A stretch of 64,000 bases of DNA from Carettochelys insculpta (lineage: Eukaryota > Chordata > Testudines > Carettochelyidae), in assembly GCF_033958435.1 (NCBI RefSeq), contig NC_134161.1:7750001-7814000 (forward strand), written 5' to 3'. The notes beneath the pieces were generated by a model. It did not search any database and was not told the origin of the DNA. It saw nothing but the letters and a program-made list of their open reading frames with translations. The translations under genes and the position numbers were made by a program. This document shows, in pieces, positions 26,201-38,200 of this stretch. Each line of letters opens with the position of its first letter. Within the stretch, counting starts at the first letter, position 1.

Positions 26201-29200
26201 GTGAAATTCATCCCTGAGCAGAGAGAACTTGCCCAAGGCTTAGTCACCCTTTTGTTCCCCCAGCACTGCGTGCTTCCTCAGATGTTGAGTTCTGAATTGA
26301 AATTGTGACCCCCACCGTGGGGGTTGAGGACTGGGCTACCTGACCCTTATGTGCTTAGCTGGTGCATGGGCCTTGTGAATTTCATCCCCAAGTCCAGCCC
26401 CCTGAGTGTAAAGTCACTCAAGAAGTCAGAGCGGGGCCCCATGGTGATATAATGGGCAATGCTGTGATTGAGGCGTCAGTAGGAAGTACAAGGATTTTTC
26501 ACTCTTCTACGCACTCCCCTGGCCCCCGACCATGTGTATTAACAGAGCCCTGAGCGGGTTGCTAGGAGTTTCTCCCCTGCCGCGCAGCATCAAGCAAGAT
26601 CTGTTAGAGTTAGGTAGACGTTGGTGACCCACAGTCCTGGGCCTTTCTCCTTCCCGGATTCTGTAGAGAGCCAGTTGGGAAATGAGGATGTGGTTCCCAT
26701 GCAAAATTGAAATTGTTTTTATTTGTTTATTCAAATTGAAATTGTCTGGGAGCGGTTTCTGACATTTTCTGTGTTTTTTGTCAACTCCCAAACCCTCTCC
26801 CTGCCCCCCATCTTCAGTGATTTTTTTTTTTCCAACTGAAAACGAAAATGTTTCACTTTTAAACTGAGAGAAAGTTGAGAGTTTGGGAGTTGTGCTTTCT
26901 GACATGGTCTGGATGAAAAATGTCGGGACAGCTCCAGTTCTGCGATGTATGACTCTCATCTGCATTGTTTCTTCCTTAGGATATGAATTCTCTTCACACC
27001 CTGCAGCAGCTTGTACTGGTGCCTGGTCCCATGCAATCCGTTCCTCAGTTCCTGCTCTCTCAGGCCCAGGCTGGGCAACAAGGTAATAGCCATCACTCCA
27101 GAATAGTGACCAACGGCATAAACTGCTCCGCCGATTTGCTCCTATTTGAGCATTCCTCTCTGTATTGCCAGAGCTTTTCCCTTTGCCCTCTCTCCTGCTT
27201 GACCGCACGCTCCCCAGATGCGCCTGCAGCCACCCCAAATCCTGACACCAAGACACAAACTGAACTAACCCACTCGGTGACCGACTTCTCCTCTCTCTGG
27301 CTACACATGGGTGTGGAGGGGGGATGGCTCCCCCATTTGGGCTTGTGTGCAGCAGTAGCGCCACCAAGGGGTTGTGTGTGCTGGTGTCAGGAATGCCTTA
27401 TGGCAGGGGTGAGCAAACTTCTCATGCCAGGCCCCATTTTTTGTCGTTGCAGTTAGCAGCCCTCCCCCGCCTTTTATTCATCCCTACAGAAATGCGATAC
27501 AGATATGTAAAAAGAGAAATAGATTGCAACGTTTTTAATGAGATGGATGAGCCTGAGACCCAGCAGCCAATTGTGCTGCACCCCCTCTTATGACATTCCA
27601 TGCCCACTTGCCTGGCCTGACAGAAATACCTCTTGGTGTTGAGTCTCAGATGGACAGCATATTAGTTTGTATCTATAAAAACAACAAGGAGTCCTGTAGC
27701 ACCTTGGAGATGAATGGATCTATTAGGGCACAAGCTTTCATGGGTAAAACCCACTTCATCAGCTTGCGTGGGTAAAACTAGAGTGGAAACACAAAGGCAG
27801 GTATATAGGTAAGAAAATGGCTGCAGAAGAAAGAGAGTACTGTCCATGGTAAATCAGGGTGATTGTGGCCATTCAATGCCGCTGATGGGGTGAAGTTGCC
27901 TCCATGGAGTGTTAACCAATTTAGATTCTTATTGAGGCCTAGTTGTGTGATTTTGGATTTGCAAATGAGCACCAGTTTAGCTGTTTCCCTCTCTAATTGA
28001 GTTTTGAAGGTTTGTTTTGTAGAAGGGTGGCTGCTTTTAACTTCTTTACTGAATTCTCAGGGGGGTTATAAAGTGTTCCCCAACAGGTTTATGTCCATTT
28101 CCTTTCTTGATGTCTGATTTGTGCCCATTTATCCTTTGATGCAGAGACTGTTGCTGCTGAAATTCAATGCTCCATCCGGTTGAGTTAGCCTCAGGCAGGA
28201 TCACGTGGAAATAACCCCACTAAGTTCAGTGCATTCTTTTTAGAGATAATCATTTTTTTAAAAAAATCAGCATGCATTACATGTGTTTGGGGCCAGTGTT
28301 GCTCCTTGAAGGACAAAGATAAGACTTGAGGCTACAGTTTGATCTATGCAGATGAAGCCTCATGGGCATGCTGAGTACCTTTTGACTTCAATGGTCATAA
28401 AGGCTACCATGCTTGGACCATGTTGCAGGATTTGGGCCCACAGGTACTTTAAAACGCACAGTCCTAGGACATGACAATATATAAGCCCTGGACAAAAATT
28501 ATTTCAATCTGTCTAGACTGAGTGGACAATCTGTCTAACACCGATGTCTCTTAAGCCGTTATCTCTGCCAAGTGCTACTGATTAATACGTGAAAAAAACC
28601 ATGTGTTGTACAGATAATAGTAACCTTGCTAACCCAATTCTCCAGAATGCGTGAGTTCAGAAGATGCTAATACTGAACTGCTGGCAATTCAATCAAGTGC
28701 AATGCACTCATGTGCATTAAGAAAAGCAGTGCAGGTTCCACTTCCCTGGTCCAGCACCCTCCAGCAGTCCCAGCAAGGGATTTTGCCAGAGCAGGGGAGC
28801 TCAATCCCCTGTTGTCTCTGGTGCTGCTCCCAGGTTCCCCTCCTGGCTGCTTGCCACTACCAGCCACCACCTCCGGCCTTCCCGGCCCCTGGTCCCCAAC
28901 CCTTCCATGGGCTGTGGCTCTCCGGCCACAGCCACAGCTGTGGAGCTGCAGCTCTGCTGCCCACCATGGACCGCCACGCCCTGGCATTGCTGCAGCGCCC
29001 TGGCCCTGTCTCCTTGGCTCCAGCTGTGGGCCACTGCTCCCCACCCGGCCGACTTTGGTTGAAGTTGTTGGAGCACTGGACAGCTGGTCAATCACTAAGG
29101 CCATGGTGTCCAATGTGCTAGCCACTAGCCACGTGTAGCTATTTGGCTGGCTGAGCGTGGCTAGTTGGCTTGAACAATAAATATATTTTTCAGAATAATG

Positions 29201-32200
29201 TGCCTAGTTCACTATAGCAGAATAACTGGTTGAACACCACAGGACTAAGGGATGCTTTGGCTGGCAGGTTAACCAAGACGCCTGTTGCTTGAACCCTTGT
29301 GCACATGCTGGTCAGGGATATCATCTGATTGGCTCTTTTCTCCTTAGGCAAGGCAGCACAGTATCCATCTCGTCTTGCTGTGCTGATGCAGTGTAGCTGA
29401 TTTCAGGATATGACTGAAAGTGAGAGACAGAATAGGTTGCTAATCCTCCAGGAATGACAGATTAATCTTTAATTAACAACCACCATGTGATGAAACCTCC
29501 AGGAATATATTCCAACCAAAATTAGCAACCCTAGAAAGAGTTGGAGGAAAGAAATAGTAAGGCAGAAAGTAATGCAAAAGGGAAGGGAGCTAGAAAAGGA
29601 TCTGATGTGTCTCTGAAGCACTGGCAATTACATATCCCAACTAGTGAGTTTAGGGTTGGATGATTCCACAAATTTCAGGACTCACAGGTGAAAAACCAGG
29701 TTCCTTGAACACAAGTAAAGCCTGATGGCCTTCATCACAAAGGGGAAAATCTTCAGTCTGGTCTGCTGCCTCTGGGCTGGGAGCGAGGGAGATGAGTCAA
29801 AATGAAGTGAGGAGAGCTGAGATCTGGGATGTGAAGATGCATTGAAATGAGTTGTTTGATTACTTTTATTTTTCCAAATTCTCCTTTGAAGAACCCCCAA
29901 AAGATGGGAAAGTGGGTGGTGTAATTCATCCCCTATCACAAAGGCAGCATCTGCCACTTTGATCTGTTAATTTCTGGACCCATATCTTCTTGTTTATTAA
30001 ATCTAACTCTGACTCAGTGCTTGAATCTTATTAGTAGTCCTTTTTTCTGTTTGGACAAATTCAATCTCTGTGTCCAGTTTTCTTGCACCTGTTCATAACA
30101 TTGTTCCTTGAAAGTAACTTGACCTTGTTTCAAAGTCAATTCCCAGGCTGACAACAAGTGATAGGTAGTTGTGACACGTTTGACCTTTGTTACAATTGAG
30201 CTTATAGTGAGGGTAAATGTTGAGGTTCACAAACCATAACAAGGCTTAGTCATGTTTTAGTTGTGATGACTCAGAATAATGAACAGGAGGGAGATGTGCA
30301 AGGTAGGACGAAGGTTAAAGTACCTAGATCTAGCAATGATTCATGTGTGTGTGCCTGTAACAATCCCCCACATGCATCCCAAGGTTGGAATGCAGGGATC
30401 TGCAGCCTCAAAGCACAGAAACCTGCTACCAACCATCAATGGTAGTCTTAGATTCCTCATCCCCATGATACCTAAGCAGAGATACCAAAAAGCTATAGAC
30501 ACCTATGATGCTCTATAGTTTCCCCCATCTGTAAAACAGAGATAATGATATTTATGTCCTTTGTAAAATGTTTGGAGATGTACAGATAAAAATCTCTATA
30601 CAATAGGTAGGTTGTGGTGGCATATAAATATCATGGGGTATACTTGCAGGTTGTTGTGCACATCAGAATCATAGAATACCAGGACTGAAAGGAAAAGTCA
30701 TTGACTCTAATCTCCTGCACACATGGCAGGACCAAGGACCATCTAGAATTCTAGATCATCCCTGACAGGTGTGCGTCTAACCTGCTCTTAAATATGATGG
30801 AAATTCCAAAACCTCCCAACATAATTTATTCCAGCACTTAACCGCCCTGATAGGAAGGAAGTTTTTCGTAATATCCAATCGAAACCTCCCTTGCTACAGT
30901 TTAAGCCCACTGCTCCTTGTCCTACCCTCAGAGGCTAAGGAGAATGGTTTGTCTTCCTCCTCCTTCAGAAGTGGCATGCTAATACACGGCCCAAAATATG
31001 CTAATGAGGCACAGATGCAAATTCCCTGCACCTCATTAGCATAATGTCACGTGATTTGGAGTCCGGAAGACCATTCTTCCGGACTCCAAAACGCCGTGTA
31101 GAAGTGTGACCCCGGGGCAGCTTCTGGAAGGAACTCCTTCTTCCGGAGGCCCCTTTTTCCCAAAAATATTTGGGAAGAAGGAGCCTCCAGAAGAAGGACT
31201 TCCTTCCGGAAGACCCTCCAGGGGTCGCGCTTCTAAACAGCACTTTGGAGTCCAGAAGAACAGTCTTCCGGACTCCAAATCATGTGACCGTATGCTAATG
31301 AGGTGCGCGGAATTTGCATCCGTGCCTCATTAGCATATTTCGGGCTGTGTATTCCCATGCCACTTTTGAAGAAAGTGGCCTGTGTAGAAATGGCCTTTGT
31401 GACTTGGCCTTTCTAATTTTGTTCCTACACACTTGTGGTATTTGTTTGTGTTCATTCTTTGATCTAGTTTTCATTCTTTATCGGATTCACTGTTTTATTT
31501 TTAGATCATCCAATAACTCCTGATTAAGCTCTGGTGGTCTCTTGCCTTCCTTCTTATCTTTTCTACACAGTGGAATATAGTGCTCTTGATCATGTCCCTT
31601 TGAAAAACTGTCGTCTTCAATTGTTTCCCCTCTTAGTGTTGCTTCTCATGGGACTTACCTACCCTTGCCTTGAGCTTGCCTGCTTGAAACCTACTGCCTT
31701 GATTTTGCTGTTCTTCTTTCTACTGTTCTTTAGAATCATGAATTCAGTCATTTCATGATCATTTCACGCTGCCTTCCACTTTCAAATTCTCAACCAGTTC
31801 TTCCCTCTTTCTCAAAATCACATCTAGAACAGCGTCCCCACCAGTAGCTTTCTCAACCTGAAGTAAAAAAAAAATAAAAAAAAAAGTAAAAAGTCCCCAG
31901 TACATTCCAAGAATTTATAACATAATCTGTGCTCTGCTTTGTTATTTTCCCACCAGGGGTCTAGATGGTTGAAGTCCCCTATCACCACCGACTCCTGTGC
32001 TTTGGATGATTTTGTTAGTTGTTTAAAAAAAAAAAAAAAAACTCATCCACCTCTTCTTCCTGGTTGGATGGTCTGTGATAGACCCCTACCATGATATCAC
32101 CCTTGTGTTTTACCCCTTTTTATCCTTACCCAAAGACTCTCCTATGTCCATCTCAAGGCAAGTGTTTACATTTTTAAAATATAAAGCAACACTTTATCTC

Positions 32201-35200
32201 TTTTTCCCTTGCTTATCCTGCCAGAGCAAGCTGTACCCTTCTATACCCATATTCCAGTCACATGTAAGGAAATGCCTGTCTGTTTTAGTACAAAGAGTAA
32301 GGCCCCAGGTCAGTAAAATACTCCAGCCTGTGTGTAAACCCAGTTGATTTCCGTGGGATTTATACACAGTCTCTCGCTGCTGAAGTATATTGTGGTCACT
32401 GGCAGCCTGCAGGACCATTGTACAGTGCGCTGTGTCCATGTCCCACAGACCATTCAGCGTATTTCCATTCTTGGCGCTGGAGGTGCCAGACTCCAGCAAT
32501 TCTGTGCCATATAGACCAGTCTAGATATTTAGGGAGTGGCTGGTCTAATGGAATGTCTCTTTCTTCTCTCCTCAGCTTTGCAGCCAAACATTCTCTCCTT
32601 TCCTCAGCAACAGAGCAGCCTCCTCCTCTCGCAGCCTGGACCTAGCCTAGCATCACAGGTAAGATACTTTCTGACCACGTCAGCGGGCAGTGGGATCGAA
32701 TTGGTTTATGGGCATCCCATCAGCAGCGAGCTAGCCCCAGGGAAGCTGATGGCAGCCCAGGCTGTGGGGATTCAAACTTCAGTTAACCTGCCTCCTCCAT
32801 GAGTGAGAGGTTCCAGCTCTGTAGTTGATTTGCAAGGGGGGTCATTCTGCACCACTTGGTGGGTGTGGCTACTGATTGTGGACACGTTGCTCCACCCCAA
32901 ACATCGCGTCTCTCAATCTCCTTCCTCAACCCCTTCCAAGCCGCTCACTCGGCCTGGCAACCCTTGGCTCATCCTTACGTGAGACGCCACTCTTCACAGA
33001 AGCCCAGAATTCCTGTTCCCCACCACCCCTGCCCTTCCACAGTGTTCGCAACATGCCCCCAACCATCACATTTGCAGCCGCAGGCCTTGGGCCAGACGAG
33101 CTCCTTCCCACTGCCTCCTGTTGCCTCCTTTGCTTGCTGCTGCATGCATGTTGCTTCCTGCTTAGATCACAAAGCTCCTCAGGGAAGGGCCAGTGGCTTT
33201 TACAGCCTTGTAAAGCACCTGGCCCAGTGCAGGTGCTATGCAAATAATAGTAGTAAGCTCCCAGGCAATTCCGGTCTGTGTCTGCTTTTGGAGGCTTGTT
33301 TGCCTCTGTGGCGGCCTCCATTCACTCCCACTCATGGGCTCTCAGCACCTGGGCTGTGAGTTTCTGGCATGGTTTGGAGAGAGCCACCTGCCCCTCCAAC
33401 TTCCCCTCACGCCTGGCTCCCAGGGCATGAAATGGGCTGTGGCTCCAACTGCTCCTCCGGGTTCCTGGGTCCCTCCTTTGGCTCATGCAGAGGCAGCAGT
33501 TCTGGCAGGTCACTTATCTCCATGGGTGATGGAGCTCCACAGGTGACCCTGTCTGGAGTGCCAAAGTTCATCAGGCAAACCGAATGCTCTCCAGTCCTGC
33601 ACCCCACAAGCACCCAGGAGAATGCTGAAGTAGAAACTTTCCCTTTTTCCCACACCCAGAGTCAGGGGAGAGGCTCTGATGGGATCACAAGTCAGACCAG
33701 CCCTGGGTTTGGAAATTCACAGCCCAACCCACAAGGCTGTGCAGAGACTGTGTGGCCTTAGACCTCCTTAGTAATCCCTGCAGCTGCTCCCTTAATGTTT
33801 GCAGCTGATCAGACAGTTCAGGGATCCAGCCTCTCCTTTTTCAATGCCCTCCCTTCACACCAGGCATTTGCTGTTGTTTTATACCTGTTACCTAAATGAA
33901 TGCCAGCTGCCTGCTATCCCCTAGGTTTTGTGCTTACAGCAGCCCAACCTACGCCCTAAACTTTGAGCCCACCTCCCCTAAAACAACTCACCCTTCTCAT
34001 GCCACCCTGAGCTGGAAGGGTCATTTTACCCACCCTTAATGTGCAGCCTGCTCAGTATCGGGAGGCGGCCACTGTTTATCTGCACACCACCATGCTAAGC
34101 AATGCTTTCCATAAATGACAATGCAGAATATCCAGTGGCTTTTCCATTGTTGTGACTATCTTTTTAACAGACAGTGGGTCGTTCAGGGCTCCCTGGTCCA
34201 ACGTTAGAGTCCCCCATGGAGGTGCCGCAGCATTTGCAAGTTGCAAAACAGCTGCCATCTTCAGCAGCGTCTGACGAACCCAGTGACCTGGAGGAGCTGG
34301 AGAAGTTTGCGAAGACTTTCAAGCAGAGGCGAATCAAACTTGGGTTCACACAGGTGAGGGGCAAATGGCAGGAGCACAAAGAGTGGTTTTGTAGTGAGAG
34401 GCACAAGATGGAGAAGATGGGAGGTGGGCCCGGAGAGGAGGACCGGGGTTGGATTCAGAAGAGGGATGTGAGATACAAGAGAAGAGGGGAGATGTAAGAT
34501 GCTCAATTGATGGGAAGACCCCCTTGGAAGCATGGGTGAACAGTGGGTGAGCAAACCCCTCCTGAAGATGCATCGCCTGTAACCTCCAATCAGACATAAC
34601 AACCACCATCTGCTATAGGTGGCAAGTTATATGGGCCCGGCGTGCCTGTGTTCCACCAGTATTCCCCAACATGGCCCCAGCTCCATCACTGTTTGGTCTA
34701 ATTTTGTCAGAGATGTCCCATCCATGGAACAAACCAGAGTAATCACTCTGGGCCCCACACTTTGGGGGGCCCAGCACTTCAAGGAAACAGGGACACCACG
34801 GGGGGCCCAAGTGCTGGCAGCAGCTAGGGACCCAGCCCCAGTTCTGCCCCGCTTCTTCCTGCCTCTGCTCCACCAGCCCTGCCTCTTCCTGTCCCTGGCT
34901 TGTCTCTTCCCAGATTCCTGCCCAAGTGATGCCAGGAGCTGGTGGGGTGAGGTGGAGTGGAGTCAGGTCTCTCACTGCTGCCAGCACCAGCCCCCGCCCC
35001 ACAAATTCCCCAGGTTGCTCTGGACCCCATGTCCTCCTGAAGTGCAAAGCTCTGCAAAACAGAGGAGACCAGTGCAGGGACCGCAAGGGGTGCGCCAACC
35101 AAGTGCCACTGCCCTGCCCCCTCCCTACTCCGCTCATGCCCCACCCTTCCCCCATGTATCACCTATGCCCCAAAGCACAGGACTCTTGCCTGTTGCCCCA

Positions 35201-38200
35201 GACCATCTGAAGAATCAGACAGCTTTGCGTGCACCTGTTCTGACACCACCCAATGTAATGCAAACCAGGCACCCGTGCCTGCTGCCTCCTAGGTGAACAC
35301 TGGGGCGTGGGAAGGCTAAGGGAGTCTATCTACCATGGTGGATGAGACCAAGCTGGGTGAGGAAGCAGGTTTGTTTCCTGGGAGTGAATTAACATCATAG
35401 CAGGGAGGTGCGAAGGGGTTTTCTCAGCTAATCCTTGTCTCCCTTCCAATTCCGGCAGGGGGATGTCGGGCTAGCCATGGGTAAGCTCTACGGCAACGAT
35501 TTCAGCCAGACCACCATTTCCCGCTTCGAGGCTCTCAACCTGAGCTTCAAAAACATGTGCAAGCTCAAGCCGCTGCTGGAGAAGTGGCTGAGCGATGCAG
35601 GTAGGGCAGCGTGCTGTGCTTGTGTGATGGCCACTGTCTTGGAGGGCGCCTGAACCAGGAAGGCAATAGCTAAAAGCAAAAGAGGCTACAGCTTCTGCTA
35701 AAGGTCCTGGACTGAAGGGGTCACATGCTACTATCCTCTGGGGATTGGGCAGACAGGTGTACTTGTAAGACACACCCACCTTGGGGATACATGTGCAGGG
35801 AACAGAATGGGTTCCCTCTAACTTCTCCATCTGAGGGTGCAATAAATTTTCTTATAGGCACCAAGGCCTGTGCAGATGTGCACCCCCTGGAGAAACACAT
35901 GCTGCTGGCTGTGGACACCCTACCAGTCAGCTGGGTAGCATCTGGACCTCTCCCAGGTGGCTTCCCAAGTGCTCAGCTTACAGCGAACACTGCTCGCGGA
36001 GTTATCCTGGTGTTGCAAGCTAAGCCACAAATACAGGGCATGGTATTATTCCAGAAACGCGTGCCTCAGCCCCTGGAGAAGTCATGTGCTCTTCTGCAGA
36101 CAGTGCAGCCCTCATACTCAAGAGATTTTCAGTTCTACTTTTAGCTCTTCTGCAGGGTAGCCATGGCTGAGTCACTTAGCTACTTTCTGCCTCTGTTTCC
36201 CTGCTTATAAATGGGGGAAATTGAGACTTACCTCCTTTATAAAATGCCCTGAGATCTACTGATGAACCATGATTGTGAGAGTGGATATTTATTATTGAGA
36301 GACACCCTTTTTGCAGAAGCACAGCAATCCTCTGGTGTGTGTCCTTTATGCAGTTGTACAACAGTTGAAAACTTAGTTCTGGTTGGGAAACATTAGGAAA
36401 AAGTGGGAACCAATATTTGGGGGAAGCATGCGCTCCTTTTCTGCCCAGCCTCACTTGAAGCAGGAGTTTGGGGCAACTTTAAAAGTGTTACCACTGGGGA
36501 AGGAAGGACTCATACACAGTACTCTGTACCAGGATCTTTCACATGTTTAGCGAGGTGCAGCAATTCCCAGCCAGCTTTCAGATGCAAAAATCCCTCACTA
36601 AATCATGAGTAAATCTTTGTAATAATTATGGGAAACTCCAAAGGGATATAGAGCACCAAATGAAGTGATCTTCAGATAAGCCTTTTAGACTTTTAGGTTC
36701 AGTGCATTAGGCCATGTCTACATTACCCAGAAGATCAACCTGCCCCGGGTCAAGCTTCCAGGGTTTGATTTTGTGTGCCTGATAGGGACATGCAAAATTG
36801 ATCTGTCAGGAATCTGGACTTGACCCCGTACTCCTTGCTGTCGAGAAGAGTAAGGGAGGTTGACGGGAGAAACTCTCCCGTCAACCTTACTTGTGAGGAT
36901 GGCCAGGTAAGTCCATTGCAGATAAGTTGATTGTAGCTTTGCAATTGCTTAGAATTGTAGCTACACAATTGCATAGAATTGCTTATCTGCAATCGACTTA
37001 TCTGCCTGGTGTAGACCAAGCCTAAGTTGCCAACACACAAGTTTCTAGGATGATCCTTTCTCAGACTTGAATAGGCCATTTTTGCCTCGGGACCAACTCT
37101 TGTCCTTCTCAGTTTCAAGGACAGCAGATTGTCACAGGTCACAGCTTCAGAAAAAAACACGAACGTACTTGGTGCCAAATCATCTTGAATCTCTTTGGTC
37201 TCTCTTTTTCCCCAGAATCCACTCCTTTGGACTCCTCCGTGAGTACCCCTAATTCCTACCCTTTGGTGAGTGAGATGTTTGGACGGAAGAGAAAGAAACG
37301 TACCAGCATCGAGACCAACATTCGTTCCACACTGGAAAAAAGATTTCAAGATGTGAGGGGGAAATCTTACCACGTGTTGTGAGCTGTGTTTCTAAGCTAG
37401 AAATTCCACCTAGCTCTTCAACTAAGAGCCATATTCTTGCATCTTTCAGAGTTTGTTTTGTTGTTGTTGTTTGGTTTGTTTGTTTTTAACCAAAACAACT
37501 TTGACTAGAATCATGTTTTAGTGAAAAATGCAGATTTAGGAGCACCAGAACATTTCACCAATATATGTCAGTTTCAGCTGTTTTGATTTCACAAAAATTG
37601 GGAAAAAATCTATATATTTCACTCTGACTTTTTTCAAAATGCCAAGTTTTTCAATCAGCAATGACTTTTCGTTTGGAAATGGCCTTACATTTTATTTTTA
37701 AACTTTTCAAAAAGTCAGATGATCAACATCAAAAAGAAATGTTTCATTTTGCTCTGCATGAGTATTTTTGATTTCTTTGATCCATCACAATTTAAAATGC
37801 AGTTTTGGTTTGAACCAAAATGACTTTTTTTTTTTCAGTTTTTCAGAATTGTCTGCAAACAAAACAAACAAACATACACACACTGTTGTTTGCTCAGCCA
37901 GGGGTCTGCTTCAGTGCAGACTGAGGGAGAGAGAATTTTACTAGACTTGGTTGGAAAATGGTATTTAGTTCCACAACTTTGAGTTTTTGGCAAAAAAATT
38001 TAAGTATTTTTGTTCTGAAGTACTGCTACAGGGCATCATGGGAGTTGCAGTTTGTGAGTTCCCACTTCTGTCCTCCTTGATAGGCTGAGCTTCGTGGTCA
38101 GACCATGTCTCCCATAATGCAGCATGGTCTACCATCTCTATGAGGTGTATTATGGCACTCTCATGGAAGATGAAATTCAAGAGGAGGAGATCTACCTAGA

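Larger units (their letters stand above)
27083..32575 (+). other. POU2F3 intron, 5.5 kb, repeat-dense
   Basis: Between exons c and d. It holds a hAT-like end (27.4 kb), a probable Penelope-like remnant (27.66-28.16 kb), a GC-rich block of unknown origin (28.7-29.1 kb), an MIR trace (30.5 kb), a CR1 fragment (30.66 kb), a 0.4-kb palindrome (30.96 kb) and a degenerate LINE (31.4-32.3 kb). 29.2-30.5 kb shows nothing recognisable. Confidence 0.8.
32659..37215 (+). other. POU2F3 introns around exons e and f
   Basis: Three introns (32659-34170, 34354-35458, 35601-37215). Contents: a CORE/L2-like 3' end near 33.17-33.25 kb, GC-rich low-complexity sequence at 34.75-35.2 kb, one copy of repeat family A (35.82 kb), an MIR trace (36.18-36.30 kb) and a MITE-like element (36.71-37.02 kb) ending 190 bases before the exon g acceptor. 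Confidence 0.75.

Noticed and set aside
26507..27367. 286-codon minus-strand open frame
   Set aside because: It runs antisense across POU2F3 exon c and its introns, shows no motif or similarity I recognise, and has no splice or promoter context.
28720..29140. Overlapping open frames in a GC-rich block as a retrogene
   Set aside because: The frames are open on both strands, Pro/Leu/Cys-rich and without similarity; it looks like GC-rich transposon-derived sequence.
34619..35296. 225-codon plus-strand open frame
   Set aside because: GC-rich intronic sequence between two POU2F3 exons; Pro/Ser/Leu-rich with repeat-like blocks and no conserved peptide.
36750..37373. 207-codon minus-strand frame
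   Set aside because: It is antisense to POU2F3 exon g plus a MITE-like element; no independent evidence.
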